A stretch of DNA of 64,000 nt. It comes from Stieleria maiorica. GTDB lineage: Bacteria; Planctomycetota; Planctomycetia; Pirellulales; Pirellulaceae. Below, piece by piece: positions 17,054 through 26,707 of the stretch. A program made the translations under genes and the position numbers. Where the stretch lies: contig NZ_CP036264.1 in the NCBI RefSeq assembly GCF_008035925.1, forward strand, positions 2,910,443 through 2,974,442. Reading direction: 5' to 3'. The notes under the pieces are model-generated. The model was not told the origin of the DNA. It did no database searches and was given only the letters and a program-made list of their open reading frames with translations. The first letter of the stretch is position 1, and the number at the start of each line of letters is the position of its first letter.

Positions 17054-19381
17054 TCATTTTCGTTTGCGACCGAATAGGCCACCGGATTTCTTCGGCTTGG
17101 GAGCGGGTTTGATCTCAGCGGCCTTGTTTGCCCCATCGTTGCCACTTGGATGATCGGTCACGATCAACGGCACGTCGCCTTTTTTGGGCGCGGGGGCCTT
17201 TCCGCTCAAGGCGGCCAGCATCGCAAGATCGTTGGCGTCGGCCTTGACCGCCGGGACGGCGTCTTTGGGGTCGAGTGCCAGTTGCGGTTTTTCGGAGATC
17301 GTTGGCTTTGCCGATCCGGTCGCGGCGGCCAAGCTCTGGGCATCGCCGCTGGACAACTTCGCCGCCGGCGCGGACGCTTGATCGGTTTCAATCTTGATCG
17401 CATCACCCACACCGACCGAAAACTTCGGCGTCGGTTCACGCACCGCGTCGGCTGTTCGTGCAGGATCGGTGGGAGCAGGGCCGCCAGATGCAGGGGAGCC
17501 GGACGCTTGGATGTTGGGGGACTGGGGGTTGGGGGCTGACGGAGTCGGCGAGTGGGGTGTCTTGGAGGCCGAGACGCCCAAAACTGCCGCCGCGCCGGCC
17601 GCCGCGCCGGCCGATGCGACCGGCGTGGCGGGGGCCGATGCGACCGGCGTGGCGGGGGCCGCCGGTTCGAATTCGACGTGTTGGAGTGCGGCAAACCCTT
17701 GGACGCTCCCCTGGACCTCGGCCGCGGCGTCTTCCGCGGCGGGACCATCGTCAGGTAGGACGTCGCCGGAGTCGGAAACCGAATCGTCCGCCGGGCCGTC
17801 GTCGCCTTCGACCATGCCGGCCAGCATGGCATCGCTCAGCCCTTCGTCCAATCGCTTGGTCCAGGTTCCGATTTCGTCATCGGACAACCCGGCCGCGCGA
17901 TTGAGTGTCATGGTGATCTTGCGATCGATTTCGGGCAGCGAGGCGTGGACCGTCAGACGCCCGTCGGCACGGTAATCGAAACGCACGTCGACATTGGTTC
18001 CCTTGGGGGTGCCTTTGGGCAAATCGGCGACGACGCACTTGCCGATCGGAGTGGCATTGATGCCGCGTTTGTCGCCGCCTTCGACGATTTGGATTTTGAC
18101 GTTGGCTTGATTGTTGACGTGCGTCCGAAACCGTACGGTCTTGCGGGCCGGCAGTTTGCTGTTCCGCGGGATCATGATTTTGCGGCGTGGCTTGTTCGAT
18201 TTCGGGTCGACGGCCAAGACGCCCAGATCGTGCGAATTGACGTTCGTCACCGAGATGCCGGTTTTGTCCTTGGCGCCGGCGGACAACATGCCGGCGTAGA
18301 GTGCCGCACCGTGGCTGACCGCCTCGTCCGGCGACAGCGAGCGATCGAGTTCCATGCCGCTTAACTGTTGCAGTTCGTCGCGGATCATCGGCATTCGGGT
18401 CGAGCCGCCGACCAGGATCAATCGCGTCAGATCGGGCCAATCGATCCCGGCATCGTCCAGAACCAAATGCACCGTCATGATCGTTCGCTCGACCAGGTCC
18501 ACGCAGCGCTCCGAAAACGCCTGTTGGGAAATCTCGGTCCGCAACCGTCGGCCGTCGCTGGCAAAGGCGACGGTGACCGATTCACGCTGGGTGAGCGCGT
18601 GTTTGGTTTGATTGGCCTTGCGGAGCAGTTCCTGTTCGGCCTGCGGGTCTTCGCGGGGGTCGTGTCCGTGCTGGGCAAGGAAGGCTTCGGCGATCAGGTC
18701 GACCATCCGGTTGTCCCAATCGATGCCTCCCAGATAAACATCCCCGGCAGTCGCGATCGTGTTGAAATTCCCTTTTTCGATTTCCATCACCGTGACGTCA
18801 AAGGTGCCGCCGCCGAGGTCGTAGACCAACACCAATTCGCGCCCACGACTGGTCAGCGGTTCACCGTCTCGGGCGGTCCCCAAGAAACCTTGTTGGACGC
18901 CATAGGTGATCGCCGCGGCAGTCGGCTCGTTGATGATGTCCAGCACGTCGAGTCCCGCCAGCCGTCCCGCGTCCTGGGTCGCCTTGCGACAGGGTTCGTT
19001 AAAGAATGCCGGGACCGTGATCACCGCTTCGGTGATTCGGCCGAGTTTCAATTCGGCGTCGGTCTTTAGTTTTCGCAGCACCAGCGCCTGGATGACTTCG
19101 GCCGGCAAGTGTTTGCCGCGAATCGATTTTTCATAGTGTTGCTCGCCGACGTTGCGTTTGGCGAACTGGGCCAAGCGGTCCGGTTCCAGCAATCCCGCTT
19201 CGACCGCTTCCATGCCCACGATCGGTCGTTTCTGGTCAAAAAAGACGGCGCTTGGCGTGGTCAGGTCGCCTTCGGAGTTGCGAATCGTTTCCGGGCGACC
19301 GTCGGCATCCAGGTAAGCGACCGCGGAAAAGGTGGTGCCGAGGTCGATTCCGACCGGTGGTTGCGTCTTGTGATCAGGCAT
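17054..19381 (-). CDS. Hsp70-family chaperone with long Ala/Pro-rich tail
   Basis: Protein of 775 residues. The N-terminal Hsp70 ATPase (about 8-385) has GIDLGTTFSAVAY, a DLGGGTFDVTVME phosphate loop and the GGSTRMP motif. A short substrate-binding-like domain follows to about 520. The last 230 residues are low complexity (APATPVAS repeats, Pro/Ser/Thr runs) and end in a basic KKSGGLFGRKRK. The helical lid of canonical DnaK is not evident. No dnaJ or grpE is adjacent, so this looks like an accessory Hsp70. The tail suggests a tether or partner-binding region. Confidence 0.82.
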   Translation of the reverse strand: MPDHKTQPPVGIDLGTTFSAVAYLDADGRPETIRNSEGDLTTPSAVFFDQKRPIVGMEAVEAGLLEPDRLAQFAKRNVGEQHYEKSIRGKHLPAEVIQALVLRKLKTDAELKLGRITEAVITVPAFFNEPCRKATQDAGRLAGLDVLDIINEPTAAAITYGVQQGFLGTARDGEPLTSRGRELVLVYDLGGGTFDVTVMEIEKGNFNTIATAGDVYLGGIDWDNRMVDLIAEAFLAQHGHDPREDPQAEQELLRKANQTKHALTQRESVTVAFASDGRRLRTEISQQAFSERCVDLVERTIMTVHLVLDDAGIDWPDLTRLILVGGSTRMPMIRDELQQLSGMELDRSLSPDEAVSHGAALYAGMLSAGAKDKTGISVTNVNSHDLGVLAVDPKSNKPRRKIMIPRNSKLPARKTVRFRTHVNNQANVKIQIVEGGDKRGINATPIGKCVVADLPKGTPKGTNVDVRFDYRADGRLTVHASLPEIDRKITMTLNRAAGLSDDEIGTWTKRLDEGLSDAMLAGMVEGDDGPADDSVSDSGDVLPDDGPAAEDAAAEVQGSVQGFAALQHVEFEPAAPATPVASAPATPVASAGAAAGAAAVLGVSASKTPHSPTPSAPNPQSPNIQASGSPASGGPAPTDPARTADAVREPTPKFSVGVGDAIKIETDQASAPAAKLSSGDAQSLAAATGSAKPTISEKPQLALDPKDAVPAVKADANDLAMLAALSGKAPAPKKGDVPLIVTDHPSGNDGANKAAEIKPAPKPKKSGGLFGRKRK

Positions 19382-19654
19382 AGAAAACGATGAGTCGGTC
19401 GAACGGTGCGAAGTCGGGAACAGATTGTCGAAAGAACGACAGGAGCCGCCGATTGTACACGCCGAAGGTGAGATACAAGATGCACTTCGATCGAGCGCCG
19501 CATGGCGTCAATCCGCCGACGGGTCGGGTTGAAAAAAACGAGCGGATTGATTCGGTTACACTGTTCGCTCCGGTTCCTACAGCACAACCGACCTTCGACA
19601 TAAGAAGTATTGGCGCGTTTCCCGATTTTCCGTCTCGTGAATTGGTGTTTGCCC

Positions 19655-20149
19655 ATGCAATGGCCACAACTGCCCGATTACGGATGTTTTCTGCGCTGGC
19701 CCGAGAACGGTCACGGGTTCATCCATCCCGACGACACACCGGTTGCGACGCAAGTGATTCCCAGCCCTCGGGTGCTCAAGCGGATCTCGTTCGACGGCGT
19801 TTATTACCATTACATTTACGGCCGGTTGCGGTTTCGGTTGCGGCCGACCATGTGGCTGGCCGTTCGCAGCGAAGGTGTCGAAATCGGCGATCAAGTCGAG
19901 ACGAAAGGCGTGGGACTGGAGCGTGAGCGGTTCGTCGCAAAGGTCTGGGGCATGTACTACGTCCAACGCAAAGGCTGTATCTTGTACCGCTTGCGGCGCG
20001 GCGATCAGTTGGTGCCCAAACTTTATTCGGGCGATCAGTTGCGATTGCTGACCAACAAGCCGACCGTCCGCCGGCCGACGACCCGGTATCGCGCCCCCAA
20101 CTGGGATGGCACGGGCGAAACCGTCCCCGACACCAAACTCGAAGAATAG
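19655..20149 (+). CDS. Conserved hypothetical protein
   Basis: Protein of 164 residues, not recognised. It is soluble, rich in aromatic and basic residues, and has no signal peptide from the ATG at 19655 ([19 protein letters not shown]). A longer frame from 19610 is possible. It ends 7 nt before the start of the next isomerase gene, so the two are probably one transcript. The HGFIHPDD and [15 protein letters not shown] patches are the most distinctive. No function is proposed. Confidence 0.6.
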   Translation: MQWPQLPDYGCFLRWPENGHGFIHPDDTPVATQVIPSPRVLKRISFDGVYYHYIYGRLRFRLRPTMWLAVRSEGVEIGDQVETKGVGLERERFVAKVWGMYYVQRKGCILYRLRRGDQLVPKLYSGDQLRLLTNKPTVRRPTTRYRAPNWDGTGETVPDTKLEE

Positions 20150-20156
20150 ATCTGTT

Positions 20157-21071
20157 ATGCAACTCGGTTACGTCACCGCGATTCTTCCCGACGCGGATTT
20201 GAAGCAAGTTTTTCAAACGGCCGCCCAGATCGGCTACGACTGTGTCGAGGTGATGTGTTGGCCGAAGGGGAAGGCGACGCGTCGCTATGCCGGCATCACC
20301 CACATCGATGTTCACGTTCTGGATGACGCGACCGTCCAGTCGATTCACTCCCTGCAGCAAGAAAGCGGCGTCACGATCAGCGGATTGGGCTACTATCCCA
20401 ACGCACTGTCTCCCGATCGCGAGGAGGCGGCACTGGCGGTCGAGCACATTCGGGCCGTTATCCTTGCCGCCGCCCACTTGGGCATCGGCACGATGAACAC
20501 CTTCATCGGCCGCGATTGGACCAAGAACGTCGATGACAATTGGCCGCGTTTCTTGGAGACCTGGAAACCGATCATCGAGCTGGCCGAAAAGCACGATGTG
20601 CGAGTCGGGATCGAAAACTGCCCGATGTTTTTCACCAACGACGAATGGCCGGCGGGAAAGAACCTGGCCCATTCACCGGCCATCTGGCAACGAATGTTTG
20701 ACGACATCGACAGCGACCATTTCGGGCTGAACTTTGACCCTTCGCACCTGATCTTCCAGCACATCGACTACCTTGCACCGCTGGCCGAATTTGCCGATAA
20801 ATTGTTTCACGTCCATGCCAAGGATGTGCGTGTCGACCGGGCGAAACTCGACCGCGTCGGCGTTCTGGCCAACCCCAACGAGTGGCATTCTCCAAAATTG
20901 CCGGGCATGGGCGACGTCGATTGGGGGCAGTTTTTCGGGGCGCTGACGGACACGGGGTACAACGGCCCGGTTTGCGTGGAAGTCGAAGATCGTGCCTATG
21001 AGGGTTCCGACGAAGACTGTTTGCGTGCGTTGAAACAGTCGTATACCTTCCTCCGCAATTACGTTGTTTAA
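20157..21071 (+). CDS. Sugar-phosphate isomerase/epimerase
   Basis: Cytosolic TIM-barrel protein of 304 residues of the xylose-isomerase-like/IolE superfamily. Likely metal-binding segments are [27 protein letters not shown] and [12 protein letters not shown]. The start [12 protein letters not shown] at 20157 is canonical for the family. It probably interconverts a keto-sugar or inositol derivative. A second member of the superfamily begins 90 nt downstream on the same strand, which suggests consecutive steps of one pathway. Confidence 0.82.
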   Translation: MQLGYVTAILPDADLKQVFQTAAQIGYDCVEVMCWPKGKATRRYAGITHIDVHVLDDATVQSIHSLQQESGVTISGLGYYPNALSPDREEAALAVEHIRAVILAAAHLGIGTMNTFIGRDWTKNVDDNWPRFLETWKPIIELAEKHDVRVGIENCPMFFTNDEWPAGKNLAHSPAIWQRMFDDIDSDHFGLNFDPSHLIFQHIDYLAPLAEFADKLFHVHAKDVRVDRAKLDRVGVLANPNEWHSPKLPGMGDVDWGQFFGALTDTGYNGPVCVEVEDRAYEGSDEDCLRALKQSYTFLRNYVV

Positions 21072-21161
21072 GCGATCGATTTAGACGCTCTCCACGGCGC
21101 CCACCCCCAAAAAATCGCCCCCCAAAAATCATTCACTCCAACACTTCTACGGATATCTGAA

Positions 21162-22007
21162 ATGGAATCTTGGCCCATCGGTGTGTTCGCTTCGGTCGAC
21201 GCCGGACTCGGCGTCAAATGGGACGTCATCAAAGAACTGGGACTGCCCACCATCCAGCTGCACGCACCGCACCCGTCCAAACGTGACCGGGTGACCGCCG
21301 AGGAGCTCAAGAAACAATTAGATGCGATGAACGTGCGTTGCACGGCCGTGTTCGGCGGGTTCGATGGCGAAAGCTACGCCGACATCCCGACCGTCGTGAA
21401 AACCATCGGGTTGGTTCCCGTGGAAACACGTCAAAGCCGTTTGGCCGAGATGCGTGACATCGCGGATTTCGCCAACTGGCTCGGTTGTGACGCCGTCGCG
21501 CTGCACCTGGGGTTCATCCCGCATGACAGCTCGGACCCGCAGTACGCCGACATCGTCGCGGTGACCGCCGAGCTGTGTGATCACTGCGCCGGCAACGGTC
21601 AATTCCTGCATCTGGAAACCGGCCAGGAGACGGCCGAGGGGTTGTTGGAATTTATCGCCGCGGTCGGACGCGACAATCTGAAGATCAATTTCGATCCGGC
21701 CAATATGATTCTTTACGGCACCGGTGAACCGATCGACGCCCTCAAGATGCTCGCCAAGCATGTCCGCAGCATCCACTGCAAGGACGGAACCTGGAGCGAC
21801 AAGCCGGGTGAGACCTGGGGATGTGAAGTGCCCCTGGGCGAAGGCGACGTCGACATGCGCAAGTACTTGGAAACCTTGCACGAAATCGGTTACCAGGGAC
21901 CGCTGACGATCGAACGTGAAATCCCCGAAGATCCGGTTCGGCAAAAGCAAGAAATCGGCGGTGCGATCGAGTTGCTCACCCGGCTGCGCAGCGAAATCCT
22001 GGGCTGA
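21162..22007 (+). CDS. Sugar-phosphate isomerase/epimerase
   Basis: Protein of 281 residues, second TIM-barrel isomerase of the pair. Metal-site-like segments are FLHLETGQE, INFDPANMILYG, SIHCKDG and GPLTIEREIPED. There is no signal peptide. It is distinct in sequence from the 20157 protein, so the pair is not a recent duplication. The substrate is unknown. Confidence 0.82.
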   Translation: MESWPIGVFASVDAGLGVKWDVIKELGLPTIQLHAPHPSKRDRVTAEELKKQLDAMNVRCTAVFGGFDGESYADIPTVVKTIGLVPVETRQSRLAEMRDIADFANWLGCDAVALHLGFIPHDSSDPQYADIVAVTAELCDHCAGNGQFLHLETGQETAEGLLEFIAAVGRDNLKINFDPANMILYGTGEPIDALKMLAKHVRSIHCKDGTWSDKPGETWGCEVPLGEGDVDMRKYLETLHEIGYQGPLTIEREIPEDPVRQKQEIGGAIELLTRLRSEILG

Positions 22008-22107
22008 TTCGATCAACAGGCGGTCGGCGGCTTCGTTTTCCTGGCGTCAAAGCGGGGCCCGGGGGAGCGAAAGCCTCCGCGGCTTCCGCTACGGGGGCCG
22101 AGCGTTA

Positions 22108-22614
22108 TCACGTCCGCATTTGGATCCGCAGCGGCGCGATGATTTCGCGGGGGACAAACTTTGCCAACTGCTCGTCGTCGTCGCTGACGCTGGCGATCTG
22201 TTTCAACAGCGAACTGCTGACGTGCGAAAACCGTTCGTCAGCCATCAGGAAGACCGTTTCGACGTCTTCGTCCAATTGGCGGTTGGCCATCATCATCGTG
22301 AATTCGCCCGCGATATCGGTCATCGGACGAATCCCGCGGACCATCAACCGCGAACCGAGCGAGCGGACGAAGTCGACCGCCAGCCCTTCGAAGAATTCGA
22401 CGCGGACGTTTTCGATATCCTTCGTCACCGTCCGGACCAGTTCGCGACGTTGCTGTGGCGAGAACAGCGATCCCTTTTCAGCGTTGATGCCGATCCCGAT
22501 CACCAGCGACTCGAATAACCGACTGGCGCGGTGGATGATGTGCAGGTGCCCCAGCGTGATCGGGTCAAAAGATCCGGTGTAGACAGCGACCCGCCGCTCG
22601 TTCGATTCATTCAT
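22108..22614 (-). CDS. coaD: Phosphopantetheine adenylyltransferase
   Basis: Coenzyme A biosynthesis enzyme of 168 residues, normal for CoaD. It transfers AMP from ATP to 4'-phosphopantetheine. The nucleotidyltransferase motif GSFDPITLGH (residues 14-23) and the C-terminal SHVSSSLLKQI segment (the ISST-like motif) are both present. It starts 20 nt downstream of the aminotransferase stop on the same strand. Confidence 0.92.
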   Translation of the reverse strand: MNESNERRVAVYTGSFDPITLGHLHIIHRASRLFESLVIGIGINAEKGSLFSPQQRRELVRTVTKDIENVRVEFFEGLAVDFVRSLGSRLMVRGIRPMTDIAGEFTMMMANRQLDEDVETVFLMADERFSHVSSSLLKQIASVSDDDEQLAKFVPREIIAPLRIQMRT

Positions 22615-22634
22615 GGGTGATGTTGGGGAAGATG

Positions 22635-23819
22635 CTATGACGCAACCGCGCTGACCAGACGCTCCAGGTCCGAACTGTCATTGTAGGCATGAATGCCGGC
22701 CCGGATGCCACCTCCGCGGCAGCTCACGACACAACCTTGTTCCAATGCCCGATTCCGGACCGCCGCAGGATCTTGCCCGGGCACCGAAAACGTGACGATC
22801 CCGGACCGGTGCTGAGGTTGCTTGGGGATCTGGGATTCGATTCCGATCGCGCGTAACCGGTCGTCCAATTCGGTCGCCAAGCTGACCACGCGGTCGCCGA
22901 TCGCATCGGGGCCGTGCACCCTGCCGACCGCGCGAAACAGATCGACACTGGCGCCCAAGGCGGCCGCGGCGGACATGTTGGCCGATCCCGGCTCGAAACG
23001 CGCCGCGCTGTGGCGAAGCTCCAATTTCGGCTGGGCGTAATTAAACGGATTGCGAACGCTGTTCCAACCGACGCTACGGCAACGCAACCGGTCCAGGTGT
23101 CGCCGGCGGATGACCGCGACTCCGAATCCTTCCGGTCCCAGCAGCCACTTGTGACCGTCGGCGGCCAGGAAATCGATGTCGACCGTTCGCAGATCCAGGT
23201 CAAAAATACCCAGCCCTTGGATCGCGTCGACGAAGACCAAAAGTCCCGCTTCGTGGGCCCGCCGGACGATCGTTTCCAGATCGGCCCGAAACCCGCTGGC
23301 ATAGCCCACCCAGGAAAGCGCGATCAGGCGGGTCGAATCATCGACGTGGGCGAACAAGTCGTCGACCTCCACCCGACCGTCGCGTCGCGGCACGACACGG
23401 ACCGTCACACCGCGGTCGGCCTGGTTCTGCCAGGGGTACAGATTGCTGGGAAATTCGCCTTCGGGAATCACCACCGTGTCACCGCTGCGCCACGGGAACC
23501 CTTCGGCGACCAGATTGATTCCAGCCGAGGTGTTGGGGACGAAGCAGACTTCGTCGGGTTCGGCATGCAGCAGTTCGGCGAAACCGTGACGTAGCGATTC
23601 CACCTGCCCCGCCCAACTGGGCCAAACCGTGTCGCCCTCGCGTTCTGCCTGGTCGGCGTAGTTTCGCAGTGCCGCGGCGGCTGGCATCGACAGAGGCCCG
23701 ACGGCGGCGTGGTCCAGATACGCCCATTTTTCGGTAATGGGCATTTTTTTTCGCCACCAACCCCACGGATCAGAGCGCAATTGCGGGTCGGAAGGTGGTT
23801 GAAACGGCGTGATCGGCAT
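22635..23819 (-). CDS. Class-V aminotransferase-fold PLP enzyme (cysteine desulfurase-like)
   Basis: PLP-dependent enzyme of 394 residues. Asp198 (FVDAIQGLG) and the Schiff-base Lys224 (ADGHKWLLGPEG) are in place. The NTSAGINLV segment binds the cofactor phosphate. It resembles SufS/CsdA and isopenicillin-N-epimerase-like proteins. A clear desulfurase cysteine loop is not evident, although SCRGGG lies near the C-terminus. No suf or isc genes are nearby. The family is sure, the reaction is open. Confidence 0.78.
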   Translation of the reverse strand: MPITPFQPPSDPQLRSDPWGWWRKKMPITEKWAYLDHAAVGPLSMPAAAALRNYADQAEREGDTVWPSWAGQVESLRHGFAELLHAEPDEVCFVPNTSAGINLVAEGFPWRSGDTVVIPEGEFPSNLYPWQNQADRGVTVRVVPRRDGRVEVDDLFAHVDDSTRLIALSWVGYASGFRADLETIVRRAHEAGLLVFVDAIQGLGIFDLDLRTVDIDFLAADGHKWLLGPEGFGVAVIRRRHLDRLRCRSVGWNSVRNPFNYAQPKLELRHSAARFEPGSANMSAAAALGASVDLFRAVGRVHGPDAIGDRVVSLATELDDRLRAIGIESQIPKQPQHRSGIVTFSVPGQDPAAVRNRALEQGCVVSCRGGGIRAGIHAYNDSSDLERLVSAVAS

Positions 23820-24028
23820 TTTTTGGGATCGTCAAATCGCCCCTGCAATCGGAATTTACCGAATAATTGCCCGGATGAACGGCTCCAGTGGCTCTCGGTA
23901 AACTAGCGATGTAGCGTAGGCTTGGGAAACATGTGCTCGGGCAACTATACTGCGGCCCTTTCCCGGCCGCGATACGAGCGTTACGTCTGGCCCTTCCCAC
24001 ATTTCACATTCGTTCCGAGGTTCAATTG

Positions 24029-24232
24029 ATGCCCAAGGCACTCTGTCTTTTTAGCCTTGTCGCGTCGATCTTGGTCGTCAGCCTGTTCATCGAAGACGCC
24101 GCGGCCAGTCTTGCTGGGCAAACCAGTCTGGCCGTATTGGGGGGGGCAAGTCTGATGATGGACCTCACCTTTGCGATCTTGGGCTGCGTGCTGGCCTATT
24201 TGAGTTGGTCGACGTATCGCGAGCAGCGATAG
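24029..24232 (+). CDS. Small two-helix membrane protein
   Basis: Protein of 67 residues with two hydrophobic helices (about 4-22 and 35-60) and a basic C-terminus (STYREQR). The ATG at 24029 is chosen because it begins at the first helix; the frame is open further back through the upstream region. It is not recognised and is divergent from the aminotransferase gene. It could be a small membrane subunit or stress peptide. Confidence 0.5.
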   Translation: MPKALCLFSLVASILVVSLFIEDAAASLAGQTSLAVLGGASLMMDLTFAILGCVLAYLSWSTYREQR

Positions 24233-24400
24233 CTTCCCTGATTCGATCTTGCGTCGGCCGCCGAACCGGTGGGATGCTTGCGCGGTCGCTGAACGCTGCC
24301 CCGTGGATCGGCCTGGACGGTCAGGAAGGTCAAAGCGGAGGCAAAACCGAAACTTCAGCGCATCGGTCAAATGTTCCCACCCGAGTGAGTCCGATCCGCC

Positions 24401-25543
24401 GTGACGCAAATCGATCGTTACATTCTGGGGCTATTCTTCCGGACCTTTGCAGTCTGTTTCGCCTCGCTGTCGGGGATCTTTGTCGTTTTCCACGCGTTCC
24501 AGAACATGAACGACCTGGTGGATTTGGCACAATCACGCGGCGTCAGTGTTTCTCGGGTCATGTGGTACTACTACGGCCCGTACATGTTGCTGCTGTTTGA
24601 TTGGACCGGGGCGATCATTGCATTGATGACGCTGTTGTTTGTTGTCGGTTGGCTGCGGCGCACCGGTGAATTGACCGCAACCCTGGCCGCGGGAGTATCA
24701 CACGGACGGATCTTCCGCTGGATGGTTGTTGCCGCAATGGGCATCGTGCTGGTGCAATTTGCCAGCCGCGAACTGCTGTTACCGACGATGCGCGATGCGT
24801 TGTCGATGAAAAGCAAGGATTTGTCAGGGGACGCACCGCAGCCGATTCTGCCCAGTTACGACAAAATCAGCGGGATTCTGCTCGAGGGCCAGTCGATTCG
24901 GCCTCGCAGCAAAGAGATCCAGCATCCCAGTTTCCGGCTTGACGTGGATTATGCGGGATTCGGTGAAGCGCTGGTCTCGGTTTCGGCACGTTGGTTGCCT
25001 GCCGACGAGAACCACGGCGAAGGTTATTTGATGCAGCAGGTGTTCACGCCGCCCGCGATCGACCAGATCCCTTCGGCGAACAGGGACGGCCGACCGGTTT
25101 TGTTGACCGCCCATGATCAAGCGTGGCTGGCTCCGGGGGAATGTTTCGTCGTCACTCCGGTCAACGCCGAAATCCTGCAAACCGACCAGTCTTCGACGCG
25201 ACTGTGCAGCAGTCTGCAATTGTTTCAACGGCTGCGCAATCCCGCCGTCCACAACTCGATGGCCACGCGGGTGCTGTTGCACGAGCGTCTGATCAGGGTG
25301 CCGTTGGATTTTTCCTTGTTCTTGCTGGGGTTGCCGTTGGTCGTCAATCGTCGTGGTCGCAACCTGTTCATGATGATTGGGGCGGCCATCGGCACCGTGA
25401 TTTTATTTTTCGCGCTCAAAACGGCCGGCAGCGCGATGGGGGGTGGGGGCTACCTGCTCTCGCCCGCGATCGCCGCGTGGATGCCTTTTTTGGTCCTCGG
25501 CCCGATCGCTTATGTCCGGTTGCGTGAAGTCGAGACGGTATGA
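24401..25543 (+). CDS. LptF/LptG-family permease
   Basis: Membrane protein of 380 residues, the length of LptF/LptG. The start (GTG, MTQIDRYILGLFFRTF) is typical. Membrane segments lie near 12-32, 55-80 and 100-120, a periplasmic beta-rich domain at about 125-290, then three C-terminal helices. LptF and LptG with LptB move lipopolysaccharide from the inner membrane to the outer membrane. Only one member is here, with no lptB or partner permease adjacent. It overlaps the next glycosyltransferase by ATGA. Confidence 0.85.
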   Translation: MTQIDRYILGLFFRTFAVCFASLSGIFVVFHAFQNMNDLVDLAQSRGVSVSRVMWYYYGPYMLLLFDWTGAIIALMTLLFVVGWLRRTGELTATLAAGVSHGRIFRWMVVAAMGIVLVQFASRELLLPTMRDALSMKSKDLSGDAPQPILPSYDKISGILLEGQSIRPRSKEIQHPSFRLDVDYAGFGEALVSVSARWLPADENHGEGYLMQQVFTPPAIDQIPSANRDGRPVLLTAHDQAWLAPGECFVVTPVNAEILQTDQSSTRLCSSLQLFQRLRNPAVHNSMATRVLLHERLIRVPLDFSLFLLGLPLVVNRRGRNLFMMIGAAIGTVILFFALKTAGSAMGGGGYLLSPAIAAWMPFLVLGPIAYVRLREVETV

Positions 25544-26226
25544 CGCCCCGGGACGTTTCGGTCATCATTGCGGCGCTCAATGAAGCCGAGCGTATCGAAG
25601 CGGCGATCGGATCGGCGTGGAAAAACGGTGCGGGAGAGGTCGTCGTTTGCGACGGCGGCAGCGAGGACCGAACCGCCCAATTGGCTCGGCAGTCGGCAGC
25701 CACGGTCGTGCAGTCGCAGCGCGGCCGCGGAAAGCAGATGGCGGCCGGGGCATCAGCCTCGACGCGAGACATGTTGTTATTCCTGCACGCGGACAATCGA
25801 TTGGGTGACGGTTGTTTGGACGCGCTGTGCCGGTGTGTCGATCGTGCGGGCGACCCACGGGCCTGTTGGGGGGGATTTCGCCAGCGAATTGACGCCGAGG
25901 ATGCGATCTACCGCTGGCTGGAATGGGGCAATGCACTCCGCGTGCGATGGCGCGGCGTGCCGTTCGGCGATCAAGCGATGTTCGCCTCTCGGCAACTGTA
26001 CGAGGGTGTGGGAGGGTTCCAGGCGGTGCCGTTGATGGAAGATGTGTTGCTCGCCCAGGCCTTGCGGCGGCGGCGTTGGCCACTGTTGGTCGATGGCATA
26101 GTGCACATTGATGCACGACGTTGGAAATCACGCGGCGTGATCCGCCAGACCGCTCGAAACTGGGGCATCCAAATCGCTCATCGTTTGGGCGTGTCGGAAC
26201 ATCGTCTGGAAAGATGGTATCGATAA
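25540..26226 (+). CDS. Family 2 glycosyltransferase (TIGR04283-like)
   Basis: Protein of 228 residues. The nucleotide-sugar motifs are VSVIIAALNEAERI at the N-terminus, VVVCDGGSEDRT near 35-46 and the FLHADNRL metal motif near 80. PFGDQAMFASR and LMEDVLLAQALRRR match the TIGR04283 type of glycosyltransferase. Its start overlaps the LptF/LptG stop in ATGA, so translation is coupled. That suggests work on a surface glycolipid. Confidence 0.82.
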   Translation: MTPRDVSVIIAALNEAERIEAAIGSAWKNGAGEVVVCDGGSEDRTAQLARQSAATVVQSQRGRGKQMAAGASASTRDMLLFLHADNRLGDGCLDALCRCVDRAGDPRACWGGFRQRIDAEDAIYRWLEWGNALRVRWRGVPFGDQAMFASRQLYEGVGGFQAVPLMEDVLLAQALRRRRWPLLVDGIVHIDARRWKSRGVIRQTARNWGIQIAHRLGVSEHRLERWYR

Positions 26227-26413
26227 CCCCCTGGAGTTGGTGGATTCCCTGGTGAATTCCAAATTCAATTGCACGCGGCACCTTGCGGCCCGCGCCAGTG
26301 AATTTAGAATCGCCTGTCCATCTGGGGAGAACGCGATTGATGCAGTGAGTGTTTGATCGGGACAAACACACAATCACGTTCTGCCGCTCAGATGACCCCT
26401 CGAGGTTATCGTT

Positions 26414-26596
26414 TTGCTTACTGAAGCCACCGTTGAAGAGATGTTCCGCAAGTTGATCACCGACCCCAATCGTGGGGAGAATGTCTTCGATGAAGCAGAA
26501 GATCTTTTGGACGAAGAACTCCGGCCGGAGAGCCCGCTGCGGCACCGATTGAGCCAGGAGTTAGAGGAATTGCGAGAGTTGGCCGAGAAAGCTTGA
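26414..26596 (+). CDS. Small acidic hypothetical protein
   Basis: Acidic protein of 60 residues (MLTEATVEEMFRKLITDPNR at the start, then a Glu/Leu-rich helical tail) with a TTG start at 26414. It is predicted to be mostly helical. The strong hairpin at 26646-26684 downstream fits the end of its transcript. It is not recognised; the open frame, composition and terminator are the reasons to believe it. Confidence 0.5.
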   Translation: MLTEATVEEMFRKLITDPNRGENVFDEAEDLLDEELRPESPLRHRLSQELEELRELAEKA

Positions 26597-26645
26597 TCAC
26601 CTCTCCCGCAGAAATCGCGGCCGCCGATGCCGCAGAAACGCAAGA

Positions 26646-26684
26646 AAGCCGCGACGGAAAGATTCCGCCGCGGCTTTTCTGTTT
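26646..26684 (+). terminator. Hairpin terminator between convergent genes
   Basis: Arms AAGCCGCGACGGAA (26646-26659) and TTCCGCCGCGGCTT (26663-26676) pair with one mismatch around a 3-nt loop and run into TTTTCTGTTT. On the other strand the hairpin lies just past the BBP7 stop and ends in a shorter T-rich run. It can serve both the 26414 gene and the BBP7-like gene. Confidence 0.75.
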
Positions 26685-26707
26685 CGCTGCTCGGGGTGAT
26701 TGAACCG

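Noticed and set aside
25577-26545. 322-codon open frame on the minus strand
   Set aside because: Covers the glycosyltransferase antisense; no family features.
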